From Sphingorhabdus sp. EL138 (lineage in GTDB: Bacteria > Pseudomonadota > Alphaproteobacteria > Sphingomonadales > Sphingomonadaceae), in NCBI RefSeq assembly GCF_900258045.1, contig NZ_OGVD01000001.1, positions 167,001 through 231,000 of the forward strand: DNA of 64,000 nt, in the 5' to 3' direction. The notes under the pieces were generated by a model, which was not told the DNA's origin, made no database searches, and saw only the letters and a list, made by a program, of their open reading frames with translations. A program made the translations under genes and the position numbers. This document shows, in pieces, positions 8,464 to 17,477 of the stretch (positions within the stretch are counted from its first letter, which is position 1; each line of letters starts with the position of its first letter).

Positions 8464-9460
8464 CCCCTATCAATATCCAACCCGTCGCTTGTTTCTCCGC
8501 ACGCACCCCCAATAAGGCGGCAATCGGTTCCATATCTTCCGGATCGCGGTCTTTTAGCTGTATCACACCGCTAAATGGCCGCGCCGCGATCGCTTCGGAT
8601 GCTGTGACAGTAACGCCCAGATTCCGATCAAGCGCTTCAGCCACTTCGCCCAACGTCGCTCGGGTAAAGCTCAACTGACCGGTGCGCCAAATTCCGACTT
8701 GTTCAATCGCAATATCGGATATGGTCACACGGCTTCTGGATATATCGCGATACAGTCGTTTGCCGGCTGGCAAGCTTACATTCTCTCGCCCGGGATTGTA
8801 AATGACCAAACCTTCAGAAACCGCCACATCCAGCGCCTCGTCGCTTTTTAAGACGTTAAACTCAGTACCGGCGTCGACCAGGCGCATTTTTCCGGTGTCG
8901 ACAATGAACGGATCATCATCATTGTGCACCACCGTGAACAAGGCTTCACCGCGATTGAGCCTGGCATAGCGAGGTTTCTTATGGTCCAGTTCAATACTTG
9001 TACCGCCGTTCAGCGTGATTTGACTCCCGTCGGGAAGCGCAACAATTTCTCGCTGACCCGGCTCGGTCATTACATCATAAGGCTGCGGCATCTGGGTCCA
9101 GACACCGGCGCTGACAGCGACAACCAGCGATGCGGCAAGCGCCCCGAACATCATACGGCGGCGGTTTGTCTGTCTGGGGGGTAACAGATAGTCGTCATTT
9201 GCCGGTTGCTGCGAAATCGGAGTATCCATTTGCCCGTTCTGATCAATTGGCAGGCCTTTTGGCTCTGCTGCCGATGCAACGTCGTCGGATAGCGCCACCA
9301 GCCGGTCTTCTGCGGCGAGCGCTTGCTCATAGGCGACATTGTGCCGTGGATCAGCCTCCAGCCAAAGCGTGAAGCCATCCCAGTCGGTAAAATCCGCGTC
9401 GCGGGTGCGGATTGCCCAGGCGATCGCCTGTTCCCGGACCATGTCATTCATATCAGCCAT
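8447..9460 (-). CDS. FecR-family anti-sigma/sigma-regulator protein
   Basis: 337 residues. The N-terminal cytoplasmic segment (…DWDGFTLWLEADPRHNVAYEQAL) is the DUF4880-type sigma-contact region. One transmembrane helix lies near residues 103-121. The periplasmic FecR domain follows, including PGQREIVALPDGSQITLNGGT and a DAGTEFNV motif. The C-terminal segment should contact the STN domain of the receptor. A good ribosome site (GGAAAG) precedes the ATG at 9460. It sits between the ECF sigma gene and the receptor gene, as in FecI-FecR-FecA systems. Confidence 0.93.
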   Translation of the reverse strand: MADMNDMVREQAIAWAIRTRDADFTDWDGFTLWLEADPRHNVAYEQALAAEDRLVALSDDVASAAEPKGLPIDQNGQMDTPISQQPANDDYLLPPRQTNRRRMMFGALAASLVVAVSAGVWTQMPQPYDVMTEPGQREIVALPDGSQITLNGGTSIELDHKKPRYARLNRGEALFTVVHNDDDPFIVDTGKMRLVDAGTEFNVLKSDEALDVAVSEGLVIYNPGRENVSLPAGKRLYRDISRSRVTISDIAIEQVGIWRTGQLSFTRATLGEVAEALDRNLGVTVTASEAIAARPFSGVIQLKDRDPEDMEPIAALLGVRAEKQATGWILIGDDAVP

Positions 9461-9508
9461 AATTTCTTTCCCGGGACATAGACGTCACCACAAGCGGAAT
9501 CCCGCATG

Positions 9509-10021
9509 TCATTCGACATCTTCACCCTCCCGCCACCTTGCCAGCGCGCGATAGGCTCTCTGCAGATCTTTCTCCACCGAGCTCAGGCTGATGCCCAGTT
9601 CTTCGGCAATCTGCCGCTGGCTAATGCCATCAACCCGAAAACGGCGAAAAACCTCCAGCACACGCGATCCCTCGCTGCCGATTGTTGCTTCGATCTCGGC
9701 CAAGCGCTGGCGGGCGATCAGGGCGCGGTCGGGAAGTGGCAGGTCCGAGGCATCACCGGTTCCCCTGTGAACATCGCTCCAGTCATGGTCCCGCTGACGC
9801 GAGCGCTGAGCCATGCGGTAGCGGTCGTGCATCAGATTATTCGCCGCGCGATAAAGATAGGGTAGCGGGCTGGCGATATTGCCCTCGTCCATGTCCGATA
9901 CCCGCAGCCACAGGTCCTGCAATATGTCCTCGGCATTGTCCCTCGCACCGCGCGCGCGCAAAAACCGCAACAATGCGTCACGATGATTGAGGAAAACCGC
10001 CTGAAGTTCGTGTTGCGTCAT
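9509..10021 (-). CDS. ECF RNA polymerase sigma factor, FecI type
   Basis: About 170 residues from the chosen ATG at 10021. Region 2 (LLRFLRARGARDNAEDILQDLWLRV…YLYRAANNLMHDRYR) is followed by region 4 with the helix-turn-helix SQRQIAEELGISLSSVEKDL; both are typical of FecI-like ECF sigma factors. The frame stays open for another 52 codons upstream, but that extension (…CKFYPRLCCKIRYNR…) is not sigma-like, so the shorter start is preferred although its ribosome site is weak. Autoregulation through FecR and the receptor is expected. Confidence 0.9.
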   Translation of the reverse strand: MTQHELQAVFLNHRDALLRFLRARGARDNAEDILQDLWLRVSDMDEGNIASPLPYLYRAANNLMHDRYRMAQRSRQRDHDWSDVHRGTGDASDLPLPDRALIARQRLAEIEATIGSEGSRVLEVFRRFRVDGISQRQIAEELGISLSSVEKDLQRAYRALARWREGEDVE

Positions 10022-10364
10022 AAGCTGACGAATCTCTGCAATTGGGGGTTGGCGGGCTTTAGTGAATGCATCGATATCATTCCGCAAGCCCGGAGGGATA
10101 CTATTTTGGACTCTGTTATATCGTATCTTGCAACAGAGTCTTGGATAAAATTTACACATGGATACAGGCAGTTTCAACAGCCTGGAAAATAATTTGGAAA
10201 AACTTTGCGGGTTTCGCCAGCCGACAACGTCTCAATTATTGGACCCACCCCGAACCCTGCGGGTCCATTTTCCGAAGTCTTTCCCCGAAGAGTTCGGATC
10301 CCGGAGGAAGGTATCAACCTTCCTCCGGCCTATTCGGAAAGTTGGATTGAGTAGGAGTCAGTAA
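10022..10364. other. Divergent intergenic region with a structured leader
   Basis: 343 bases between the start of the FecI-type sigma gene and the lipoprotein gene at 10365. The left part must hold the promoter of the sigma-receptor operon; I saw no clear consensus there. The right 100 bases carry three stacked hairpins described in a separate entry. GGAG at 10353-10356 is the ribosome site of the lipoprotein gene. Confidence 0.6.
10241..10340 (+). promoter_or_regulatory. Leader with consecutive and alternative hairpins
   Basis: Stem A: GGACCC (10241-10246) with GGGTCC (10261-10266). Stem B: TCCGAA (10271-10276) with TTCGGA (10293-10298). Stem C: CCGGAGGAAGGT (10301-10312) with its perfect complement at 10317-10328 and loop ATCA. 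TTTCCGAA (10269-10276) can instead pair with TTCGGAAA (10333-10340), enclosing stem C and excluding stem B. No U-tract follows, so it is not a standard terminator. It ends 12 bases before the ribosome site of the downstream gene, which suggests post-transcriptional control. Confidence 0.55.
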
Positions 10365-10757
10365 ATGATACGCATTGGACTTTTCATGGTGCTGTTCATA
10401 CTTGCTGGCTGCGCGTCCCCGGAGACCACTGGTCAGATTGCAGACAGATCAGAGATGATTTTCGTACCTCCTGTAGAGGTTTACGAAACGACAGAATGCA
10501 TCCCGTTGCGTAAGGTGCGTTCCACCAGAGTCATTGATCGTGTCGGCATTGCCTATGAAATGCCCGACCGCAAGGTCTGGCTCAATCGCCCTGAATGGGG
10601 GGCATCCATGCTTGATGATGATCTCGTCATGGTGACCAGCACAAATGGCAATATGCTATGCTCCGGGGATATCGTGCGATTTCTGGACAGTTCCCCTGTT
10701 GGCTTCCGCAGCGCCATCGCACTGGGGCCATTTATCAGCTATACCCGCAATGAGTAA
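10365..10757 (+). CDS. Small lipoprotein, paralogue of the secreted protein at 3183
   Basis: 130 residues. The N-terminus MIRIGLFMVLFILAGC is a lipoprotein signal peptide with lipobox LAGC, so the mature protein is anchored through Cys16. The body shares the family pattern of the protein at 3183-3599: ECIPLRKVRSTRVID, then LCSGDIVRFLDSS and a closing LGPFISY. Two conserved cysteines may form a disulfide. The function is unknown. It lies alone between two minus-strand operons and is preceded by an unusually structured leader. Confidence 0.8.
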   Translation: MIRIGLFMVLFILAGCASPETTGQIADRSEMIFVPPVEVYETTECIPLRKVRSTRVIDRVGIAYEMPDRKVWLNRPEWGASMLDDDLVMVTSTNGNMLCSGDIVRFLDSSPVGFRSAIALGPFISYTRNE

Positions 10758-10779
10758 CAGACTTTAATCGATCGCTTGA

Positions 10780-11235
10780 TCAGACCTCAGAAGCCGCTTC
10801 CTTGATTGCACGGCGTATGCTCATATAGGTGGCGCATCGACAGATATTGCCGCTCATCGCAGCATCGATATCTTCATCACTGGGACTTGAATTTTCCGTC
10901 AGCAGCGCAGTGGCCGCCATGATCTGACCCGACTGGCAATAGCCGCATTGCGGGACATCATTCTTTACCCAAACCTCCCGGATAGCGTCGGCCGCCCGGC
11001 CTTGAACACCCTCAATTGTCGTGACCTTTGCACCGTCAAGCGAGTCATGAGCGGTTATGCAGGAGCGCGTCGGCGCGCCATCGACATGCACCGTACAGGC
11101 ACCGCACTGCGCGACACCACAACCAAATTTGGTGCCGGTCATCTTCAGATGATCCCGCAATACCCAGAGCAACGGCGTACCCGGCGCTGCATCGATGGTT
11201 TCGTCTTTTCCGTTGATATTCAGTTTGGTGGCCAT
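10780..11235 (-). CDS. iorA: [2Fe-2S] small subunit of a molybdenum hydroxylase (isoquinoline 1-oxidoreductase alpha type)
   Basis: 151 residues with the two-cluster arrangement of the xanthine oxidase family. The plant-type cluster ligands are Cys39, 44, 47 and 59 (FGCGVAQCGACTV) and the second cluster uses Cys97, 100, 132 and 134 (CGYCQSG…ICRCATY). It passes electrons from the molybdenum site of the partner subunit. The gene lies 14 bases after the large-subunit gene, with GGAG before its ATG, so the pair is one operon with the large subunit first. There is no FAD subunit, as in IorAB-type two-subunit enzymes. The substrate is unknown. Confidence 0.9.
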   Translation of the reverse strand: MATKLNINGKDETIDAAPGTPLLWVLRDHLKMTGTKFGCGVAQCGACTVHVDGAPTRSCITAHDSLDGAKVTTIEGVQGRAADAIREVWVKNDVPQCGYCQSGQIMAATALLTENSSPSDEDIDAAMSGNICRCATYMSIRRAIKEAASEV

Positions 11236-11249
11236 GATCAGCTCCTGAC

Positions 11250-13634
11250 TTAAGCGGTTTCTTTTGCGGGCAATGACAATTTGCTTCCGCTCGCGCCGAT
11301 GATCGGCAATTTCCGGATTCGGTGTCCCGTTGCATTGAATATCGCATTGGTAAGAGCGGGGGCGGCCGGCGGTGTTGCCGGTTCCCCGACGCCGGCCGGT
11401 GCGCTGTTTGATTTGACGATTTCGACTTCAAATGCGCGCGGCGCCTCACCCATGCGCAAGACCCGCCATGATGGAAAATTCTCTTGCACCACGGCACCGT
11501 CCTTGGCGGTGATTTCTCCAAATAATGCATTGGACAGGCCGTAGATTGTTCCGCCTTCCATCTGCGCCTTGGCATGGCGGGGATTGATCACGGTCCCGGC
11601 ATCAAGGGCGAGCCAGATACCCGGTATGGTCATGCTTCCGTCCGGACTAACCGCCACTTCGATGACCGTTGCAATATAGGATAGAAAAGAACGGTGGACG
11701 GCAATGCCCAGGCCATGACCGGACGGCAAATCACGCCCCCACTTGGCCATATCGGCTGCCATGTTGACGACGTTGGTCAATCGTGCGGTTTCAATCGGAT
11801 ATTCCTCGATCGAGGCATCATAATTGGGGTAGGTGGCGCCCTCATCCCCCGGATCAATAGTGCGTGCATCACCGATCAGTTCAAGCAGATATTCTTTCTG
11901 GTCTCGCCCCGCAGCATGTGCCATTTCAGCCGCAAAACTTTGCACCGCAAAGGCGTGGTAGATATTGGAAACAGACCGTAGCCATCCGATCCGCAAATGC
12001 CCCTTTGCATTGCCGGATTCCACCTGCAGATTCGGCATGGCAAAGGGGACATCAGTAGCTCCCAGACCCATTTCACCATCTGTCGGTACGTCCATTCCCG
12101 GCACGAATGTCGAAGCGATTGGCGGGAATACCGTGCGGTGGAGATAGCTGGTACACCTACCGTTTTCGTCCATACCGGCCTCCAGCCGCTGCGCGCTGAC
12201 GGAATGGTAATAGCCGTGGCGCACTTCGTCTTCCCTGGTCCAGGTGACTTTGACCGGTTTGCCGACTTCCTTGGCGATCAGTGCGGCCTCGACGACAAAA
12301 TCCGGTTTGGACTTGCGGCCAAATGCGCCGCCCAGCCATGTCGCGTTAACGGTAATGTTTTCCTTATCGATTTTAAGCAGGTCGGACAGGGTTTGACGTG
12401 TCGCTTGCGGGTCCTGCACGCATGCCCAGCATTCCAGTTTGTCACCGTCCCACTGGGCTGTCGCAGCCGGCGGTTCCATGGGCGACTGCGACAAATGCGG
12501 TGCGTAATATTCAGCCTCAATTCTGTTTGCTGCGCTCGAAAGGCCAGAGGCTACATTGCCCCGTTTGCGCCGGACAGTGCCTGACCGCTTTGCGGTCTGT
12601 TGCATTTGTTCGGCAAAAGCTTCCGAATCATATCCCGCATTCGGTCCGTCGATCCAGTCCACCTCCAGCGCATTACGGCCCTGAATGGCCGCCCATGTAT
12701 CCTCTGCGACAACGGCTATCCCGCCCAGCACCTGAAACAGGGCCGGTGGTTTGGCATCAGGCAGCTTCACCGTCTGCAGCACGCCGGGAACGGCCAATGT
12801 ATCTGCATCTCGAACCGCCCCGGTCTTTCCGAATAGCTGCGGCGGGCGCGCAATAACCGCATAGACCATGCCCGGCTTGTCGACATCTATGCCAAATGTC
12901 CCTTCACCGCGCGTGATCTGTGGGATGGTCAGAGACGGGATTTCCTTGTTGATATAGCGCCAGTCTTTTGGATCCTTCACCGTGATATCTGCTTCGCCGG
13001 GCACTTGCAGTCTGGCGGCAAGCTTGGCGAGATTGCCATAGGACAGGGTATCGCTGTTCTGGCTGTTGCTGACCAGCCCCTGCGAAGCCGAGCATTCGGA
13101 TGGCTGCATCTTCCAGTACACGGCAGCTGCCTCTGTCAGCATCTGCCGCATCGCAGCGCCGGCGAGTCGAAGGCGATGGAAATTATACCGCACAGAACGG
13201 GACCCGTCGGTATTCTGATCGCCATAGCGCTCATGCCCTTCCGCCTGAACGATTTGCACCTTGTCCCAGTCGGCTTCCAGTTCGTCAGCGACAATCTGCG
13301 CCATGGAAGTCCAGACTTGCTGGCCCATTTCTGAACGATGACAGGTAATCTTGACGGTGCCGTCTTCTTCAATGGCAATCCACAAGGCCGGCGTTGCATC
13401 GCCGCCTTTGACCTCGGTCAGCGGGCTAGGTCCGGCCTCCGGCAGATCAATGGCATCGGGATCAATTTTCGGTTCTTCGTAGCTTGAACAACCGGCTAGC
13501 GCGACACCAACGACAAAAAGGCTCGATCCGACCACAAAGCCGCGGCGACTGAGATTCGTAATCGGGAGCGCAGCTTTACCAACCGCGTCGGTTCTTTTCC
13601 CACCGGGAATGATCCCGATATCATGCAGAAACAT
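11250..13634 (-). CDS. iorB: Molybdopterin-binding large subunit, exported (isoquinoline 1-oxidoreductase beta type)
   Basis: 794 residues from the ATG at 13634 (GGAG upstream; the preceding TTG is ignored). The N-terminus has a twin-arginine motif SRRGFVVG followed by a hydrophobic stretch and LAGC, so the protein appears to be Tat-exported and perhaps lipidated at that Cys. The rest is the molybdopterin-binding aldehyde-oxidase fold, with glycine-rich cofactor loops such as GGAFGRKSKPDF and a conserved C-terminal GVGEPATPP motif where the active-site Glu sits. Enzymes of this type hydroxylate N-heterocycles or oxidise aldehydes at the periplasmic face. No XdhC-like maturation factor or cytochrome c is adjacent. 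Confidence 0.9.
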   Translation of the reverse strand: MFLHDIGIIPGGKRTDAVGKAALPITNLSRRGFVVGSSLFVVGVALAGCSSYEEPKIDPDAIDLPEAGPSPLTEVKGGDATPALWIAIEEDGTVKITCHRSEMGQQVWTSMAQIVADELEADWDKVQIVQAEGHERYGDQNTDGSRSVRYNFHRLRLAGAAMRQMLTEAAAVYWKMQPSECSASQGLVSNSQNSDTLSYGNLAKLAARLQVPGEADITVKDPKDWRYINKEIPSLTIPQITRGEGTFGIDVDKPGMVYAVIARPPQLFGKTGAVRDADTLAVPGVLQTVKLPDAKPPALFQVLGGIAVVAEDTWAAIQGRNALEVDWIDGPNAGYDSEAFAEQMQQTAKRSGTVRRKRGNVASGLSSAANRIEAEYYAPHLSQSPMEPPAATAQWDGDKLECWACVQDPQATRQTLSDLLKIDKENITVNATWLGGAFGRKSKPDFVVEAALIAKEVGKPVKVTWTREDEVRHGYYHSVSAQRLEAGMDENGRCTSYLHRTVFPPIASTFVPGMDVPTDGEMGLGATDVPFAMPNLQVESGNAKGHLRIGWLRSVSNIYHAFAVQSFAAEMAHAAGRDQKEYLLELIGDARTIDPGDEGATYPNYDASIEEYPIETARLTNVVNMAADMAKWGRDLPSGHGLGIAVHRSFLSYIATVIEVAVSPDGSMTIPGIWLALDAGTVINPRHAKAQMEGGTIYGLSNALFGEITAKDGAVVQENFPSWRVLRMGEAPRAFEVEIVKSNSAPAGVGEPATPPAAPALTNAIFNATGHRIRKLPIIGASGSKLSLPAKETA

Positions 13635-13779
13635 CAATTATCTCCCGGCTGTTTGGCTTCGGTGTCCTCGTCTTCAATATTTTGCCGTTCATCAATTGAC
13701 AGCATAGTCTCAAATACACGAACGACAAGGCGATCCTTACTTTGGCTTGGATCACGAAATATAACAAAGGTTTGGCTTT

Positions 13780-13808
13780 GATAAGAATTTATTGTGCCCA
13801 CTCTTATC
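13780..13808. promoter_or_regulatory. Inverted repeat ahead of cysD
   Basis: GATAAGA (13780-13786) and TCTTATC (13802-13808) are perfect seven-base inverted arms 15 bases apart, about 50 bases upstream of the cysD start. The layout suits a LysR- or other dimeric regulator of sulfate assimilation; no regulator is identified here. Confidence 0.35.
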
Positions 13809-13860
13809 CGGGATTTGCTAAGCGCAATCAGCTATCCCTATCGTCATCGGAACTTTCCCA

Positions 13861-14778
13861 GTGCAGAATTCAGCAACAGCAACCCCCCTGACCCATCTCC
13901 AAAGGCTTGAGTCCGAAGCCATCCATATCATGCGCGAGGTTGCGGCCGAGGCAGAGAATCCGGTAATGCTCTATTCTGTTGGCAAGGATAGCGCGGTGAT
14001 GCTGCACTTGGCCAAAAAGGCATTTTTCCCTTCCCCTCCGCCTTTTCCACTGCTGCATGTCGATACCACCTGGAAATTCCAGGAAATGTACAAGATGAGA
14101 GAGAAAGCGGCCAAGGATGCCGGCATGGAATTGCTGATCCATCAGAATCCGGAGGCCAGAGAGCGCGGCATCAATCCCTTTGACCATGGCGCTGTTCACA
14201 CGGATATGTGGAAAACTCAGGGCCTGAAGCAGGCCCTTGATCACTATGGTTTTGACGCGGCCTTTGGCGGCGCCAGAAGAGACGAAGAAAAAAGCAGGGC
14301 CAAAGAACGGATATTCTCTTTCCGCTCCGCCAATCATCGCTGGGATCCCAAAAACCAGCGGCCGGAGCTCTGGAAACTCTACAATACACAGAAAGCCAAA
14401 GGCGAAAGCATAAGGGTTTTTCCACTCAGCAACTGGACCGAACTTGATATCTGGCAATATATTCACCTTGAGAATATCGATATCGTGCCACTCTATTTCT
14501 CGGCGTCAAGACCAACAGTGAAACGTGACGGCATGCTCCTGATGGTTGATGATGAGCGGTTCCGCTTTGAAGAGGGAGAAGAACCAGTGGAACGCTCTAT
14601 CAGGTTCCGTACCTTAGGCTGCTATCCTCTGACCGGCGCTGTCGAGAGCGAGGCTACCACGCTTCCACAGATCATTCAGGAAATGCTGCTCACCACCACT
14701 TCGGAACGACAGGGGCGGGCGATTGACCACGATCAAGCGGCATCGATGGAGAAGAAGAAACAGGAGGGCTATTTCTGA
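13861..14778 (+). CDS. cysD: Sulfate adenylyltransferase subunit 2
   Basis: CysD makes adenylylsulfate (APS) from sulfate and ATP, driven by the GTPase CysN, in the cytoplasmic sulfate assimilation pathway. The 305-residue protein carries the PP-loop SVGKDS at residues 39-44 and ends with the KKQEGYF motif usual for CysD. The start is a GTG at 13861; this places [17 protein letters not shown] at the position where the E. coli protein begins. The ribosome site is weak. Its stop overlaps the cysNC start (TGATG). Confidence 0.96.
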   Translation: MQNSATATPLTHLQRLESEAIHIMREVAAEAENPVMLYSVGKDSAVMLHLAKKAFFPSPPPFPLLHVDTTWKFQEMYKMREKAAKDAGMELLIHQNPEARERGINPFDHGAVHTDMWKTQGLKQALDHYGFDAAFGGARRDEEKSRAKERIFSFRSANHRWDPKNQRPELWKLYNTQKAKGESIRVFPLSNWTELDIWQYIHLENIDIVPLYFSASRPTVKRDGMLLMVDDERFRFEEGEEPVERSIRFRTLGCYPLTGAVESEATTLPQIIQEMLLTTTSERQGRAIDHDQAASMEKKKQEGYF

Positions 14779-16718
14779 TGACCCATTCCGAAAATATAGA
14801 TTCTGAAACCATCTACAAAACCGACGCCCTGATTGCCGAGGATATTGATGCCTATCTGGAAGCGCATCAGCATAAAACGATGCTGCGTTTTATCACCTGT
14901 GGTTCAGTAGACGATGGCAAATCGACACTGATCGGGCGTTTGCTTTATGATTCCAAAATGATCTTTGAGGATCAGCTGGCAACCCTGGAAGCAGACAGCA
15001 AGAAAGTCGGAACGCAAGGTCAGGAAATTGATTTTGCCTTGCTGGTCGACGGATTGGCGGCGGAACGCGAACAGGGCATTACGATTGATGTGGCTTACCG
15101 TTTCTTTGCAACAGAAAAGCGCAAGTTCATTGTCGCAGATACACCAGGGCATGAGCAATATACCCGCAATATGGTCACGGGTGCATCGACAGCAGATCTG
15201 GCCATTATTTTGATCGACGCGCGTCAGGGAATCCTGACCCAGACGCGCCGCCACAGCTATCTGGCGCACCTGATTGGCATCAAACATCTCGTCGTTGCCG
15301 TGAACAAGATGGATCTGGTTGACTATGATCAGGCCGTCTATGATGAGATTATTGCCGATTATACGGCTTTTGCACGGGAAATCGGCATAGAAGCCTTCAC
15401 GCCCATTCCCATCTCCGGGTTGGCCGGCGACAATATCACAAGCAAATCCACCCATACGCCCTGGTATGACGGGCCGGCGCTCGTCGAGCATCTGGAAAAT
15501 GTAGAGGTTATGGCGACCGCCAATCAGGCAAAGCCGCTGCGCATGACGGTCCAGTGGGTCAACCGGCCCAATCTCGATTTCAGGGGTTTCAGCGGACAGA
15601 TTGCCAGCGGCACGGTAAGGCCCGGAGATGAGGTCCGCGTGCTGCCTTCCGGAAAAACATCCACGGTCAAGCGCATTGTCACGATGGACGGTGATCTTGA
15701 CGAAGCGGTGGCTGGACAGTCCGTCACATTGACGCTGGCGGAAGAGATTGATTGTTCTCGCGGTGATGTGATCGCTGCGGCCGATGCACCGCCGCAGGTT
15801 GCCGATCAGTTTGAATCAACCATCGTCTGGATGGACGAAGCAGAGCTTTTGCCCGGCCGCAGTTACTGGATGAAAATCGGAACGCAATTTGTCAGCGTGA
15901 CAATCCAGTCGCCAAAATATCAGGTCAACGTCAACAATATGGAGCAGTTGGCGGCCAAGACATTGGATTTGAATGGCATTGGCGTGGCTGAAATTGCCAC
16001 AGACCGGCCGATTATCTTTGAACCTTATGAGGATAACCGCGATCTTGGCGGCTTCATTCTGATCGACAAGATCAGCAACGCCACCGTGGCTGCGGGGATG
16101 CTGCATTTCTGCTTGCGGCGGTCACAAAATGTCCATTGGCAGGATGTTGATATCGACCGCGCGGCCCATGCCCTGCAAAAGCGTCAGCAACCACGCGTGG
16201 TCTGGTTCACCGGCCTTTCGGGTTCCGGCAAATCAACTATCGCGAACATGGTCGAAAAGCGGCTGCACGCGCTTGGCAAGCACAGTTTTCTGCTGGACGG
16301 TGACAATGTGCGTCACGGGCTTAACAAGGACCTTGGCTTTACCGATGCCGACCGGGTGGAAAATATCCGGCGCATTGGCGAAGTGGCGAAGTTAATGGCT
16401 GATGCGGGGCTCATTGTCCTGACCGCCTTTATCTCTCCATTCCGGGCAGAACGGCAACTCGTCCGTTCGATGCTACCCGAGGATGAGTTTATCGAGGTGT
16501 TTGTGGACACGCCGCTGGCAGTTGCAGAAGAACGTGATGTGAAGGGCTTGTACAAAAAAGCACGTGCTGGCGAACTGAAAAATTTCACCGGCATCGATAG
16601 CGACTATGAAATCCCTGAAAATGCCGAAATGCGGATCGATACGACCAAGATGAGTCCGGAAGAAGCCGCCGAGATTATCGTGGACAAAATTGTCGGTAGT
16701 TGGTCCTATACGATATGA
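14778..16718 (+). CDS. cysN: Bifunctional sulfate adenylyltransferase subunit 1 / adenylylsulfate kinase
   Basis: 646 residues, a CysN-CysC fusion (NodQ type). The N-terminal part is an EF-Tu-like GTPase with P-loop GSVDDGKST (42-50), DTPGHEQY and NKMD, which drives APS formation with CysD. The C-terminal APS kinase has P-loop GLSGSGKST at about 479-487 and the [15 protein letters not shown] motif, converting APS to PAPS. The gene overlaps cysD and is overlapped by cysQ (ATGA), so all three are coupled. The fusion is common in alphaproteobacteria. Confidence 0.97.
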   Translation: MTHSENIDSETIYKTDALIAEDIDAYLEAHQHKTMLRFITCGSVDDGKSTLIGRLLYDSKMIFEDQLATLEADSKKVGTQGQEIDFALLVDGLAAEREQGITIDVAYRFFATEKRKFIVADTPGHEQYTRNMVTGASTADLAIILIDARQGILTQTRRHSYLAHLIGIKHLVVAVNKMDLVDYDQAVYDEIIADYTAFAREIGIEAFTPIPISGLAGDNITSKSTHTPWYDGPALVEHLENVEVMATANQAKPLRMTVQWVNRPNLDFRGFSGQIASGTVRPGDEVRVLPSGKTSTVKRIVTMDGDLDEAVAGQSVTLTLAEEIDCSRGDVIAAADAPPQVADQFESTIVWMDEAELLPGRSYWMKIGTQFVSVTIQSPKYQVNVNNMEQLAAKTLDLNGIGVAEIATDRPIIFEPYEDNRDLGGFILIDKISNATVAAGMLHFCLRRSQNVHWQDVDIDRAAHALQKRQQPRVVWFTGLSGSGKSTIANMVEKRLHALGKHSFLLDGDNVRHGLNKDLGFTDADRVENIRRIGEVAKLMADAGLIVLTAFISPFRAERQLVRSMLPEDEFIEVFVDTPLAVAEERDVKGLYKKARAGELKNFTGIDSDYEIPENAEMRIDTTKMSPEEAAEIIVDKIVGSWSYTI

Positions 16719-17443
16719 CGGATGCTGAATTGGCTGCAAAGCTGGCGGAAGATGCCGGCCAACTGCTTTTGAACCTGCGCAACAACTCCGATTTGACCGG
16801 AAGGGAACTGGGCGATGCTGGAGACACGGCGGCAAATGAGATGCTTGTGGCAGCGCTACACGAATTGCGCCCTGAAGATGGTCTGCTGTCCGAGGAAAGC
16901 AAGGATACGCAGGAACGATTGAGTAAAGATCGCGTCTGGATAATCGATCCGGTGGATGGCACCCGCGAATATGGCGAGGGTCGGAGTGACTGGGCAGTAC
17001 ATGTCGCGCTGGCAATCAAGGGACAACCATCAATCGGAGCAGTTTCCCTCCCTGGACTTGACCTGACCCTGCGCAGTGATTTTCCCATCGCAGCGCCTGT
17101 TCGCAAAGACAGGCTGCGCATGGTTGTCAGTCGTTCGCGGCCAGCCAAAGAGGCTGTTGCAGTGGCAGAAACACTAGATGCAGAGCTGATGCCAATGGGC
17201 TCCGCTGGTGCCAAGGCCATGGCTATTGTCCGTGGAGAAGCCGACATTTATCTCCATTCAGGTGGTCAATATGAATGGGACAATTGCGCGCCCGCAGCGG
17301 TGGCACAGGCGCACGGCCTTCACTGCTCCCGCATTGACGGCAGCGCGCTGCAATATAATCAGAAAGACACATATTTGCCCGACCTTTTGATCTGCCATAT
17401 GCAAGACGCGGATAGAATATTGGATTTGGTTGCCGATCTCTAA
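16715..17443 (+). CDS. cysQ: 3'(2'),5'-bisphosphate nucleotidase
   Basis: 242 residues from the ATG at 16715, which overlaps the cysNC stop by four bases. It has the Mg-binding signature DPVDGTREY and a conserved ending ([19 protein letters not shown]) of the inositol monophosphatase superfamily. CysQ hydrolyses PAP, the by-product of PAPS use, which fits its place directly after the APS/PAPS-forming genes. It probably acts at the cytoplasmic side of the membrane. Confidence 0.94.
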   Translation: MTDAELAAKLAEDAGQLLLNLRNNSDLTGRELGDAGDTAANEMLVAALHELRPEDGLLSEESKDTQERLSKDRVWIIDPVDGTREYGEGRSDWAVHVALAIKGQPSIGAVSLPGLDLTLRSDFPIAAPVRKDRLRMVVSRSRPAKEAVAVAETLDAELMPMGSAGAKAMAIVRGEADIYLHSGGQYEWDNCAPAAVAQAHGLHCSRIDGSALQYNQKDTYLPDLLICHMQDADRILDLVADL

Positions 17444-17477
17444 GACTGCCGCTGACGCTTGGCTATCTGCGCCAACT

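Noticed and set aside
10301-10328. Perfect 12-base hairpin as a transcription terminator
   Set aside because: No T-tract follows and it lies upstream of the gene start, so a leader structure is more likely.
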